Positions 33,948-44,096 of a stretch of 52,500 bases of DNA are shown piece after piece. Below the pieces are notes generated by a model, which was not told the origin of the DNA, made no database searches, and worked only from the letters and a program-made list of their open reading frames with translations. The stretch covers positions 8,649,423 to 8,701,922 of the forward strand of contig CM022666.1 in NCBI GenBank assembly GCA_012295275.1. The letters are read 5' to 3'. Source of the DNA: Chrysomallon squamiferum (Eukaryota; Mollusca; Gastropoda; Neomphalida; Peltospiridae). Position 1 is the first letter of the stretch. Every line of letters starts with the position of its first letter. A program made the translations under genes and the position numbers.

Positions 33948-34253
33948 TTACGTCCCTTGCTTCGTTAAAGGAACGGTCCAATTGACAGTGATGTAACTTA
34001 CCTCATTTCGGCCAATCAAAATAAAGTTAATTTTAGGAGCGGGGCAGCGTTGCGTAATTTCCTTTATGTCCAGTCCACGCTGTTTTATGTAACGGCTTCC
34101 GCTTGGCTGGAAATTCGAGACATTTGCCCGAAGCATTAAATTTAATTTTGCCGTATCAGCAAAAGTAATACGCTTAAATGTAAATAGGAGACGCAGAAAG
34201 AAACAAGTAATAGAATTTGCATCGAATGGGTTGATGGTTTTCGTTTTGTTTTC
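33948..34253 (-). CDS. hypothetical ORF, about 102 aa, unrecognised
   Basis: From a methionine near 34259 the minus strand reads MLENKTKTINPFDANSITCF and continues about 100 codons to a stop at 33948, through non-repetitive DNA. Composition is ordinary, but no domain, signal peptide or membrane segment is recognised. The frame lies wholly inside an island with regulatory-like motifs. By length alone it is not significant among all frames examined. The start coordinate is approximate to a few bases. Confidence 0.1.
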   Translation of the reverse strand, partial: ENKTKTINPFDANSITCFFLRLLFTFKRITFADTAKLNLMLRANVSNFQPSGSRYIKQRGLDIKEITQRCPAPKINFILIGRNEVSYITVNWTVPLTKQGT

Positions 34254-34330
34254 CAGCATTTCATTTATTTGTATTTGTGTGAAAAAGTCGATGTCTTTAA
34301 AACACACTGACCCGATTTCCTAAAATTCAT

Positions 34331-34955
34331 TTGTGTTTACTTTCTTGCCGTGTAAATTTATGTCAATAATAATAATAAAAAATACTAATTTTCAGTCTAA
34401 AACAAGAATTTCTATTAACGAAAGAAAATCCTAATTTTGGTTTTAAAACAAATAGTAATGAAATCTTATTATGTTAATAATCACGTTACGTAAATTTAAA
34501 AGACAAACTAATAATGTTTTAAATTTTATATTCAGTGGGTCTGAAGAAAACACAATGCAAGTAGCACTACAGTTAACTTCACTATTATAATATAAGGAAA
34601 ATTACCACAATAAACTACAAAACTACTATCAGTAGGACAGCCATAATAACAATAATAAATAAAAGAAAAAGATAAAAAATGTAATGGTTTTAACTATAGT
34701 TATCATAACACAAGACGAATTGGCAGAATTAACAATACTGAGAATATAACGTAAAGAAAACTTCCAAAGTAATTTACAGTTATAGCGATCTGCCATTTGA
34801 TTACAATTACAAATACAAGAAATATATGTCATGAAGCTTTATATAAAAGATATAAATTAAAAGCAAAAAAAAAAAAAAAAGAGACGACAATAAAACAACA
34901 ACAGAAAAACAAAATAATACTTTTCTTCTTCGTCTTTTTTTATTATTATATTTAT
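34331..34955. other. AT-rich unique DNA, no gene
   Basis: No repeat array, dyad or credible frame. Confidence 0.5.
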
Positions 34956-34956
34956 T

Positions 34957-34957
34957 T

Positions 34958-34988
<31 letters not shown>

Positions 34989-35008
34989 TTATTATTATTA
35001 TTATTATA
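34957..35008. repeat. (TTC)n/(TTA)n
   Basis: TTC to 34987, then TTA. Confidence 0.95.
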
Positions 35009-35220
35009 TGATGACATAAATATAAGATATATTAACATGTCACAGAGTTTACATCACAACAAAATGCTATCGAATTTAAGTTGAAGAGAAACGGAAGAAA
35101 AAGACAAACAGAAAGAAAATAGCGTGCGAAGGAAAGACAAAAGAGAGAGAGAAAGAAAGAACGAAGAAAGAAAGAAAGAAAGAAAGAAAGAATTCAAATC
35201 ACAATCTCAAAAAATTTAAT
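35009..35220. repeat. A/G-rich tract with (GAAA)n
   Basis: GAAA units purest at about 35160-35192. Confidence 0.85.
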
Positions 35221-35579
35221 TCAGAAGAAAAATAATTTACGTTGTTATGGAAACCCAAAAATCGGAGGTTGAATATTTTTACTTATTATCTCAGAAAATA
35301 AAAAAAGAGAAAACTCCAGCATTTTGACGAGTATTGGAAATGTTGGTGTAATGCATGCCCTCGAGTATAAGGGTTAAAATAAGGTAAAAACAGAGAGAGA
35401 AAAAACTGGTAATTTATAAGCACATTGCCGTTATGTACGCAGTGGCCCAATATCAAACTGCACATAAATCTGTTTTCTTCTCTGTGTTATAAGCGTTAGG
35501 TTTCTAATTTAGAATAAAAACATACTAAAAAACAAAATATAAATGAAAAAAATTATACATATATAAAGAACAGAAAGGA
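35221..35579. other. unique segment with X-box-like site
   Basis: GTTGTTATGGAAAC (35241-35254) fits the RFX X-box pattern less well (11 of 14). The rest is unremarkable. Confidence 0.3.
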
Positions 35580-35940
35580 ATAGAAAAATAGAGTGAGGGA
35601 GGAAGGGAATTAGAAAGAGACAAAAAAACCCAGGATGGATGGAGTGAGTGAAAGCGAAGGAGAGAGGGAAGGAGATGAAGAGAGAAGGAGAAGGAGATAG
35701 AAAGAGGAGAGAGAGAGGAGAGAGAGGAGAGATAGAGAGAGAGAGAGGGCGGTTAGGGTGCTGGATTAAAAGAGGTAAAATATGAACGGCAGGGTTGTGC
35801 GTAAAATGTTTTATTTAGGTGAGTAGAGAAAATGAAATAAAAAGTAACAGTGATGTATCATAGAAAGTTGAATAATGGTGATATCGGAGTAAAAGAAGAC
35901 AATGAGAGATAGAGAGAGAGAGAAAAAAACAACAACATAT
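35580..35940. repeat. GA-rich purine tract
   Basis: Imperfect GGAGA/GAGA units, purest at 35704-35749. Confidence 0.85.
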
Positions 35941-36410
35941 ATACATATAATACTTAAACTAAAAGTGAGTCAATAAATAAATACATAAATATAAAAGTAA
36001 GTAAGTACATAAATAATAATTTTTTTAAAAAAGGGTTAAGAATTTTTTCTTTAAATATCTAGCGTTTGGCAGTTTCATAAATAGTGCAGTCTATTCTATA
36101 TATTAAATTGTTACTGTATAAGACTACAGCAAATCAGCAAAGCGTAAATTGAGAACAAAAGACGAACGAACAAAATTTGTGAAAAATATAGCGAAATAAA
36201 CAATTATAATAATCGTATTGAAAATAAATAAATAACCATGAAACTAAAAACAGCAGCAGCAGAAACGAAAACAACAAAACAAAGGTAAAAAAAAAAAAAA
36301 AAAAAAAAAATGTAGAAATGCACAAATGGAAAAATGCAACAAAAATAGAGAGAAAGAAAAGTAGTAAACTTAGTAATAACTGTAGTAACAAAGAGAACAT
36401 TTGAAATTTT
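35941..36410. other. A-rich, no gene
   Basis: AAAT units and A24 at 36287-36310; hydrophobic low-complexity frames only. Confidence 0.6.
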
Positions 36411-36830
36411 CATGAGGATAATTTGGATCCATCAATCGCTGTGTGAATTTCTTTATTTTTCCCATTCTAAACTTATTGGCGCTATTAGGTACACGTCGGT
36501 TAACAGTAGTTTGAAACAAACGAGCGGGACTGACAGTGAATTTCATTTCGCGTGCAAAGAAAGGCTCTGGGGAAAAGTAATTTTATATATAATATATAAC
36601 CATTATCCCAGCAAACGATCTGACAAAGGGAATGGCGTTATTTTGTCATCGCGAACAAAGTGCCGCGAAAATAAAAACAAAAATTAATTAATAATGAGAA
36701 AAAGACACGGGCAAAAAAACAAAAGATGTCCTTTGCTGCAATATACATAGTCTATTTCACACGTCAAATGATGTCCATTATTGTGTTCGTATTGTATTGT
36801 TCGCCAACGCAAATCTACGACCATTAATAA
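36411..36830. other. unique segment
   Basis: Non-repetitive 36411-36660 and 36730-36830. A 91-codon plus frame (36412-36687) starts MRIIWIHQSLCEFLYFSHSK, with no domain recognised. No strong motif. Confidence 0.3.
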
Positions 36831-37029
36831 TTAACAAAACAAAAATAAAAAAATATATATAAAAAATAAAAATATGAAATAAAATAAAAATAATAAAATA
36901 AAAGACAATTAAAAAAGAAAACAAAAATGTCCGCGGCAGAGGGCAACTTTACGTACGTTCTGACAGCAAAAAAAAAAAAAAAAAAAATAGAAGATAAAAA
37001 AAACCAGCAGGATGACTTTTAATATAAAT
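36831..37029. repeat. A-rich tract
   Basis: AAAAT units and A19 near 36969-36987 around a short CpG-containing piece. Confidence 0.8.
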
Positions 37030-37870
37030 GGTCAAAACAGTAGTTTATTTCTATTTAACATGTCGATTTCACTATAGGATATGGCCGAGATACGGCGAAA
37101 AATACCGAGATGTTGTTACGAGTTGCTGGTAATTTCATTCTAGCGACAACGTAAATAAAGTTTTCGCGGACTTGGCCTGTTTTTGTATCCAAACGGATTC
37201 GCCAATCAAGACCCCCTACCAGCCTTGAATTTTTAGTGAGATTTCGATACGGGCATAAATTGCCAGTAATGGGAAAAGAATAAGCAAGAAATGAAAGAAA
37301 ATGCAATAAAAGATTTCTACGGGCAGGTGGCGCTCGGGTCGAGCCTAACTCGTTTTCTCTCGCCAATCAACACGCTCAATTCTATTTACCGCTTTTTCTT
37401 AGCTCGTGATTTCATTAGGCTTCGCCAATTACGCCGTAATCCGGTTCTTTTGACAAGTTCGGTCAAATCACGCGATTTCTCTCGGGATTTCACGAGAGAT
37501 CGACGCCCTTGTTAGCCCTGTCGTGGAAAAGGACGTCTGAGAGATTGTAACGACATCGCAAATCGGAGCTGCCGTCGCGGTAAACACGACGTCTTTCTGA
37601 AAGTTACTAATTTATCCACGGCGAGAAGATCGCGGCCCGACTGGCCCTATTCCACAGAGGGGCTGACGTCAATTAACTGCGCGTCAGAAACATGCGCGAG
37701 CCGCGTCCCGCTGGGAGCCGCGTGCCGGCGCGAGCGCAGTGCAAGACGTTTTCGCGGACTTTCCTTTTTGTACCGAGACACCACAAGAACAAAAAAGAAA
37801 AAAGATTTGTTTCTAATTTATTTCAATCTAGTCGCGGTTGCAGTGGAAATTAATTTTATGTCCCCCGTCA
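37030..37870. promoter_or_regulatory. motif-dense CpG-rich island, about 0.85 kb
   Basis: The most motif-dense island. It has TCGCCAATCAA (37199-37209 and 37360-37370) and TCGCCAATTA (37422-37431); a CTCF-like site (37319-37335); TAATCC (37437-37442), an Otx/Pitx-type core; a TCTCTCG/CGAGAGA hairpin with 8-nt loop (37478-37499); TGACGTCA (37664-37671). The 14-mer GTTTTCGCGGACTT lies near each end (37160-37173 and 37748-37761). The segment 37660-37760 is the most CpG-rich of the window. Open frames lack ATG starts. Confidence 0.5.
37319..37335 (+). promoter_or_regulatory. CTCF-like motif
   Basis: ACGGGCAGGTGGCGCTC matches the conserved core CAG(G/A)(G/T)GGCGC of the CTCF motif. Confidence 0.45.
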
Positions 37871-37879
37871 TCCATACAC

Positions 37880-38023
37880 ATTAAAAAAAATTAAAACAAA
37901 ATAAAAAAAAAAGTTATAAAGAAGAAAAAAGGAGATAAAAAAAGAAAGAAAGAAGTAATAAAACACAACAATAAGGAGGGAAAAAAAAGAAAAAGGAAAA
38001 GATTTAAAAAAAAAGAAAGACGG

Positions 38024-38082
<59 letters not shown>
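37880..38082. repeat. A-rich tract and (AAT)18
   Basis: A/G-rich to 38022, pure (AAT)n at 38027-38082. Confidence 0.95.
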
Positions 38083-38083
<1 letters not shown>

Positions 38084-38540
38084 CCCCAAATAAGAACACA
38101 AGAACACAAAAAACCAACAACACAAAAGTTCCCTAAAAGAATAAAATCTGCAACATTACAACAACAGTGGATATAACAACAACGACAACACAACTAAACT
38201 TTGTAACAGCAAACTGCACAAAATATTTTTAACAGCATTAAAGTTTACGTTTATTGTATTTTTGTTAGTTAAAATTAGTTAGTAAGTTTATAAATAAATA
38301 AAAACATAATTTAAAATCTTTTCTGAGCTATGTTTCAGAAAATTAGAATTATAAAACAACACCTAGTAAATACAATGATACAGACCAAATACACACACAC
38401 GCACGCACGGACACATATTCATACATACATACTTACAGAGATAGATATATACATTGATATATACACACACTAACTACCAACCTAAAACCATACGTAGTCA
38501 ACTGTGGCAGTCTGTCATCATTTTATTGTATCATTTATTA
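38083..38540. other. AT-rich, no gene
   Basis: ACA-rich and mixed DNA; nothing is supported. Confidence 0.5.
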
Positions 38541-39052
38541 TATACATACATACATTCATACATACATATATACATACATACATTCATACATACATACATA
38601 TATACATACATTCATACATACCTACATTCATATATACATTCATACATACATACATACATATATACATACATATATACATACATACATACATACATACTTA
38701 CATACATACATACATACATACATACATTCATACACACATACATACATACATACATTCATACATACATACATTCATACATACATACATACATACATATATA
38801 CATTCATACATACATACATATATACATACATATATACATATGTACATACATACATTCATACATATATACATATGTACATACATATATACGTATATACATA
38901 CATACATTCATACATATATACATACATACAATGTACATATATATATATTAATATACACACCTATATACAAACATACAGACGTACATACATACATTCATAC
39001 ATGCACATACATAGACATACATTCATACACAGATACATATATATATATATAT
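38541..39052. repeat. 0.5-kb (ACAT)n array
   Basis: CATA units with TTCATA and TATACATA variants throughout. Frames up to 193 codons (YIHT repeats) are artefacts of the array. Confidence 0.98.
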
Positions 39053-39093
39053 CACATAGAAAGAAAGAATCGAGAAAATAAATAAGTAAACGA

Positions 39094-39094
<1 letters not shown>

Positions 39095-39150
<56 letters not shown>
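39095..39150. repeat. (CA)n then (TA)n
   Basis: CA 39095-39113, TA to 39150. Confidence 0.96.
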
Positions 39151-39152
<2 letters not shown>

Positions 39153-39341
39153 TGTATATATGAGTATGTGTGTGTGCGTGTGTGTGTTAGGATATAAGAT
39201 ACAAATCTTTGTATGTTATTGGCATACCTTTACGTCATTCATATCTTTCCGATGATTGATATCATTATCATGGTTATCATTAACAATAACAGCACCGGTA
39301 TTCTCAAAAATAATATTACTATAACACAACAGTGTTTTGAT

Positions 39342-39342
<1 letters not shown>

Positions 39343-39404
<62 letters not shown>

Positions 39405-39482
39405 CCCTATAAATCAAAATATACTTCTCAGGCTGACAGTGTTAAAGTGATCTCTGTGACGTATATTCCATTGATGACGTCA
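39343..39482. repeat. (AAT)20 and adjacent CRE
   Basis: Pure (AAT)n at 39343-39402. ATGACGTCAT lies 72 bp downstream at 39474-39483. Confidence 0.9.
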
Positions 39483-39589
39483 TAAACATAATTAAGTTAT
39501 AAATGTCATTATTAAAGGGTGTATTCTCCTTCTTTTCAAAAGAAATAAAGTCAAAATAAAAGATTCTACTAAAAAAAAAAATACAGCCG

Positions 39590-39960
39590 TTTGACAAAAG
39601 AAACTAGGAGGCACTGAAGAATCCATATTTTTCGTGATCAACTGGAGTTACAACTTTTTTTCTTTCTTTTTTGCCCTGCTCGTGAATAAACGTCCTAAGG
39701 GGGTCTTCTGGACACACAAATTGAAAGTCGTCGACTGGTGCAGCGTTCGTTTTGATGGCAGGAAATAGCCTTCGTGATTAATTCACGTTAACACAACACA
39801 AGGGCCTCACATAAAGCGGCGATCAGAGAAAACTTTGACAAAAGAAACAACCGTAATCATTTCTCGAAAGCGCTGATTAGAAATGCGAGTGCGAAAGACG
39901 AATTTTTGATTTATTTACAGCTTCAGGGAAATTGACAATGTTTGTCTTGCCGCCATACTA
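39590..39960. other. unique island
   Basis: Non-repetitive with CpGs; no specific strong motif or gene. Confidence 0.35.
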
Positions 39961-40001
39961 TTTTTTTTTTTTTTCTTTTAAAAAAAAAAAAAAAAAAAAA
40001 A
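39961..40001. repeat. poly-T/poly-A inverted pair
   Basis: T14 at 39961-39974, CTTTT, then A22 at 39980-40001; able to form a hairpin. Confidence 0.9.
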
Positions 40002-40024
40002 TAGCAGTTGGTTAAAATCTCGTT

Positions 40025-40034
40025 TCTCGCGAGA
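40025..40034. promoter_or_regulatory. TCTCGCGAGA palindrome
   Basis: Exact match to the CGCG element enriched at vertebrate CpG-island promoters and bound by BANP (also linked to ZBTB33). It lies just past the T/A runs. Whether an invertebrate uses it this way is inference. Confidence 0.4.
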
Positions 40035-40495
40035 TGTTTTATTTTCATTTTCTTTTTATTTTCTCGGTATCTCCGGATTTTCGTAAATAAATGAACAACT
40101 TTGTATTATCTACTTTTTTTAACAAATATTTTATATCGTTTTATTTAATTTATTTATATACGCGACATTATAGAAAAAATAGTATTAATAACAATGACAA
40201 TGTCAGTGATAGTAGTAGTATTAGTAGTAGTAGAAGTAGTAGTAAATAAATTAATTAACACAAAATAAAAGAATAAGGATTAAAATTAAACATTTTAATG
40301 ACAAAGAACCAGACGATGTATAAATAGAACTTAAGAAAAAAGGAAAGGATTTAAATAAGAGGGAGAAAAAAAGAAAAAAGAAATCAAATATAAATAATAA
40401 TAAAAAAAGAAAAGAAAAGAAAAAAAGAAAAAGAAGAACGAAAAGAAAAAAAATGAGATTAGCAACACGAAGAACAAAAGAAGTAATTTAAACCG
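40035..40495. other. AT-rich, no gene
   Basis: TAG units 40210-40243 and an A/G-rich tract 40335-40470. Confidence 0.55.
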
Positions 40496-40860
40496 GAATA
40501 AAAGAAACCACGTGACGCGCAGACCCGGGTCGATCGACTCATGAAGAAACAATTTAATTTTCAATATGCTACTCAAAAGCGTGTTGATTTCAATTTTAGC
40601 GCGAAATCGCTCGCGCAAATGACCGTGTGCTCGGCAATTCGACAGAGGTGATGATTCGGAGCTCGGCAATGATCTCGAGTCGAGGCTGGCAGTTATTTGC
40701 ATCACACAGCAGCGAGCCACGAGGGAATCAATTAGCTGCGTTCACTGGCGGGCTGCGATCCCAAATTAAGTTTCCACCCGTCAGCTCTGATTTATTCGTG
40801 AAATATTCATAGCTCACATACCTCGCTGGGTGGAACGGGAAAAAAAACATAAAACGAGTT
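40496..40860. promoter_or_regulatory. CpG-containing island with E2F and octamer sites
   Basis: CACGTG (40509-40514); GCGCGAAA (40599-40606), an E2F-type site; GTGCTCGGCAAT (40627-40638) and GCTCGGCAAT (40661-40670); ATTTGCAT (40695-40702), a perfect POU octamer. No gene; candidate enhancer. Confidence 0.42.
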
Positions 40861-40864
40861 TAGA

Positions 40865-41120
40865 ATGAAATATTTTAAAATAAAACAAAATAAAATAAAA
40901 CAAAATAATGAAAAATAAAATAAAATAAAATAAAATAAACGAATAAATAAATAAATAAAATAGAAATAAGGAATAACAAACAAAATTAATAATAAATAAA
41001 TGAATAAATCATAAACAAATGAATGAATAAATCATAAACGAATGAATAAATGAATGAATAAATAAATAAATAAATGAACAAATAAATAAGGAAAAAATAA
41101 ATAAATGTTTTAATTAGAAA
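40865..41120. repeat. AAAAT/AAAT/GAAT array
   Basis: Penta- and tetranucleotide repeats with GAAT variants. Confidence 0.92.
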
Positions 41121-41340
41121 CGTATGTATTGAAAATTGGCTTAAAAAAATCTAACGCTGATAAACTTTAAAATAAATGAAAATATTTCCTTTTCTCGCAG
41201 AGTTTTTGATGATTGCACCTTCTGAATCTCTGTTAAAATTTAGATACTTTGGGCTGTTTATAAATTATATGAAAGAGTACGTATGTGTGAAAGTGTGTGT
41301 GTGAATATATGCGTGGTTTATACTGGTACTGCTTCGAAAA

Positions 41341-41920
41341 TCAGTCTGGAAATAGAAACATATCAAAGCTCAAAATCTTTAAAAAGCCGATTATCCGACT
41401 GTCAACAAATCAACGATTTCGACAGAGCAAAACAAAATCGTTTTAACTGAAATCTGCATTTTATTTTCTTTTTCTTTCATTTTCTCTATTTCCGTCTGGA
41501 CCGATAGTCAATTTGAAGTGTTAGAAAACGACCAAAAACTAATTTCCGGAGCGCCACCATCCGTAGTGGTTATCTCCCTCTAACGCAGGTTAATTACTTC
41601 AGCGTTATGACGTCATGCACAAGAGATGGGTGCTGATTGGTCCGAGGTTATAAGTGGCCGACATTTTCCCGGGAGAATTCAGCGACAATTGTGAAGAGGG
41701 TCGGTCTAATTATTGTGAGGTCGCTGAAGCACCTGAAATTACATTTAACAGTCAAAACTGGTTGTTCATTACACAGAGAAAGTTCACAATTTGTGTTAGG
41801 TATACCCCAGAACAAAAGATATGACACAGATCTTTAGAAACTGTAAATACAAGATCATGGGTACATAACAAGTTAGGCTGAATGTCAGATTAAAAGGTTG
41901 CTGCATTAAAATTTCAAACA
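41341..41920. promoter_or_regulatory. unique island containing possible promoter
   Basis: Non-repetitive. A minus-strand CTCF-like motif (41548-41566, CTACGGATGGTGGCGCTCC) precedes the CRE/CCAAT/TATA-like group listed next. Open frames have no usable ATG. Confidence 0.4.
41608..41682 (+). promoter_or_regulatory. candidate core promoter
   Basis: In order: ATGACGTCAT (41607-41616), an inverted CCAAT box CTGATTGG within a full NF-Y consensus (41633-41640), a TTATAAG TATA-like element (about 41648-41654), and a TTCAGC initiator-like site about 30 bp further (near 41678). Spacing suits a plus-strand promoter. No downstream exon is recognised, so a non-coding transcript or chance remain possible. 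Confidence 0.3.
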
Positions 41921-41959
41921 ATACTCAATGTTATCCAAATGCTTATAGTATTGTTTACT

Positions 41960-42165
41960 AATTTCATATTTTTTTTTCTTTTCTTTTTTCTTTCTTTCTT
42001 TCTTTTTTTGACTTTTTCTTTTTCGTTATATTTATTTATTTTATTTTATTTTATTTTATTTTTTTACTTTTTTGTTACTGGATGTATATAGAATTTCTAA
42101 ATTAAAAAAATACATTATCTTTGTAATGTTGATTTACTTTTATTTTTAAACTGAAGTTACTCAGC
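41960..42165. repeat. T-rich TTTC/TTTTA tract
   Basis: TTTC units near 41985-42006 and TTTTA units 42030-42062. Confidence 0.85.
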
Positions 42166-42170
42166 TTTTA

Positions 42171-42285
42171 TCTAATTTAAATTTAAAAAAATAATATTTT
42201 CAAGTTTTACATAATTTAAATACAAATAATTGTTTTCTCAACTTGTATGTAATTTAAATAAAAATAATATGTTTCCTAAAGTCTC
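42171..42285. repeat. 38-39 bp tandem repeat, 3 copies
   Basis: TAATTTAAAT starts at 42173, 42212 and 42250, each followed by an A-rich part, TAAT and TTTTC/TTTCC-like sequence. Diverged but clear. Confidence 0.75.
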
Positions 42286-42286
42286 G

Positions 42287-42345
42287 GATATTTGTTAGTT
42301 AAATATAAATGAATTGCAAAGTTAAATAAATAAATAAATAAAGGG
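42287..42345 (+). repeat. dispersed repeat tail, copy 2
   Basis: The same 20-mer as 33349-33368, then TGCAAA and (AAAT)n, matching the arrangement at 33.35 kb. Confidence 0.55.
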
Positions 42346-42479
42346 AAAAAAGTCTCCCTATTTGAATATATCGTATTTAACAAAGTAATTTCCAAATTTA
42401 ATATTTTAATGACTGAATTCTTGACTTAAACTTTGATATATAAATAAGGACGGTTTTCAAAAGGGCAACGCGTTTACAG

Positions 42480-42660
42480 AATGTTTTTTCGTCTTCTTTC
42501 TTTTTTTCATTTTCTTTTTGTCTTGATTTCTATTTGTATCGTCTCAAATTTTGTTTCTCTTAATGTTTTCTCACATTGTGTCCCTATATCATTCTGTTTC
42601 TCTCTTACTATCTGTTTAATCATTATATGTCTGTATCTCTCACACCTTATGTACATTGTA
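42480..42660. other. pyrimidine-rich DNA
   Basis: T/C-rich with TCTG-like units; the open frame is hydrophobic low complexity. Confidence 0.6.
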
Positions 42661-42718
42661 TTATGCATATAATGATGTATGTATGTCATTATGTATGTTA
42701 TTATGTATGTACGTAAAT

Positions 42719-42721
<3 letters not shown>

Positions 42722-42806
<85 letters not shown>
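42722..42806. repeat. (TC)n then (TA)n
   Basis: TC 42722-42790 with one TTC phase shift, TA to 42806, then TATG units. Confidence 0.97.
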
Positions 42807-42807
<1 letters not shown>

Positions 42808-42949
42808 GTATGTATGTATGCTTGTATGTATATGTTTGTATATATGTATTTCTATCTCTTCTGTCTGTCTGGCTGTCTGTCTGTGCTCGTGTTCTCATAA
42901 ATACACATTCATAACCATAACAAACATGAAAGTTTTTTGACCTACAAAA

Positions 42950-43330
42950 CAAAGAACAAAATAAAAAGGAAAACTGCTAGAAACGATACAAACAAAGCGA
43001 GGAGTTTGTCACAGACGTCAACCTTTTTACAAACGCAGTTTCATATACACACTGACATTTCAGTCAAACTGTTAAAACGTAATCAAATGCTAGCGTCATG
43101 GCGGTCATTATAGTAATATTTTCTATACAACTTGTTAACAACAATGGTAAGAGATGTTCGCACAAAGACGTCGATTGTCGCTAAACAATAGCAGTTTGTT
43201 AGAAAACATCATCTCGCTTTAAATGACAATGCGATAGTTTTTTTATAAATTATTTTTCCGTTTGTGGATGATTTATTTCGAAATTAATGCGACGCTTGAT
43301 TTCAGTAAAATGTGATTACGTCTACCCTAA
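42950..43330. promoter_or_regulatory. unique island
   Basis: Non-repetitive, with SOX-type ACAATGG and ACAATAG words (about 43141 and 43186) and a GACGTC core. Contains the candidate exon below. Confidence 0.3.
43098..43146 (+). CDS. speculative first coding exon (signal-peptide-like)
   Basis: ATG with G at -3 and G at +4 opens MAVIIVIFSIQLVNNN. The 16 residues are hydrophobic like a signal-peptide start, and they run into a strong donor-like AATG|GTAAGAG at 43147. Against it, an upstream ATG (43087) gives an overlapping short frame, no promoter or second exon is recognised, and such a match arises by chance in 50 kb. Confidence 0.1.
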
Positions 43331-43680
43331 GCAAAATTTCTTTATTATGTTTCTGTCATTTGGTGAATTTTCTTTTAAAATTACTGTAATTCTGTTTTGT
43401 TCTTTTTTCTCTATTTTTTGTTCATTTATTCATTCATTTATTTATTTATTTATTTATTTATTATTATTATTATTTTTAGCTTATTTTTGAATTTTTTGTA
43501 TGTGTGTCTGTGTTATTTTTGCATACATTTTTCTTTTAATGTGTATGTGTGACAACCACTATCTCTGTCACAATCATAGGTTAATGTCCACTACTATTAA
43601 AACTACCACCATCCCTTCATTATTACGACAACAACAATAACTACTACACCATTATCACAACTGCAACATCATTATTGTCT
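43331..43680. other. T-rich and ACT/ACA-rich DNA
   Basis: TTTA at 43436-43462, ACT/ACA/ATT decayed trinucleotides 43590-43680. Confidence 0.6.
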
Positions 43681-44095
43681 CTCTTCATCTGTTTGCGTTT
43701 AACTCTACAGACTTTTGTTTTAAAAATGTAAGAAATCTTTATTAACAATTCCAGGAATTTCAAGACGTGAAATTTGAACCAAAATTCGTCTAGGAATGTT
43801 TCTGAACGCGCATTGTTCTCCTGCAGTCTCGAACAAAGTAGTAAACGAAGAACTTCTGAGGCGGCAACATGGCCATTTCCCCGAGGAAATATATCAATGG
43901 TCTGTCTGCTTTGTTTAGTCTTTAAGTCCCTTTTTGAATTATTTAAACACAGTTTGTTTTTTTAATGACAAATGGGACCAGGACGAACCTTTTTGGTTTA
44001 AATATCAAAGATTCTTTTGTGCAGCAAAGTTTTACATTTTTTAATCGTTAGGGAAACGTCTATTGTTTTGCTGAAGTAAGTAGATAAGGCTAGCT
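43681..44095. promoter_or_regulatory. unique segment with STAT-type site
   Basis: TTCCAGGAA (43749-43757) is a consensus STAT palindrome; TTTCC..GGAAA lies near 43877. The 63-codon frame has no ATG at its start. Confidence 0.3.
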
Positions 44096-44096
44096 A

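Larger units (their letters stand above)
33430..34330. promoter_or_regulatory. largest unique island, about 0.9 kb
   Basis: CpG-containing non-repetitive DNA. Three AACGGTAA/CCGGTAAC-type words lie at about 33513, 33539 and 33568, the first and last preceded by T or C as in MYB sites. CACCAGGGGTCGCTA (33743-33757) is CTCF-like, followed at once by 19-mer copy 2. Also present: a GGCCAATCA CCAAT-type site (about 34010) and an octamer ATTTGCAT (34215-34222). Confidence 0.42.

Noticed and set aside
36134-36413. Hydrophobic minus-strand frames
   Set aside because: Poly-Phe/Leu from A-rich DNA, not a membrane protein gene.
37055-37366. 103-codon minus-strand frame
   Set aside because: No ATG near its start; ordinary composition but no domain, and it lies in a motif-dense non-coding island.
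38454-39085. Long open frames of 165-193 codons (YIHT repeats)
   Set aside because: Pure translation of the (ACAT)n array; several frames are open at once and none has normal composition.
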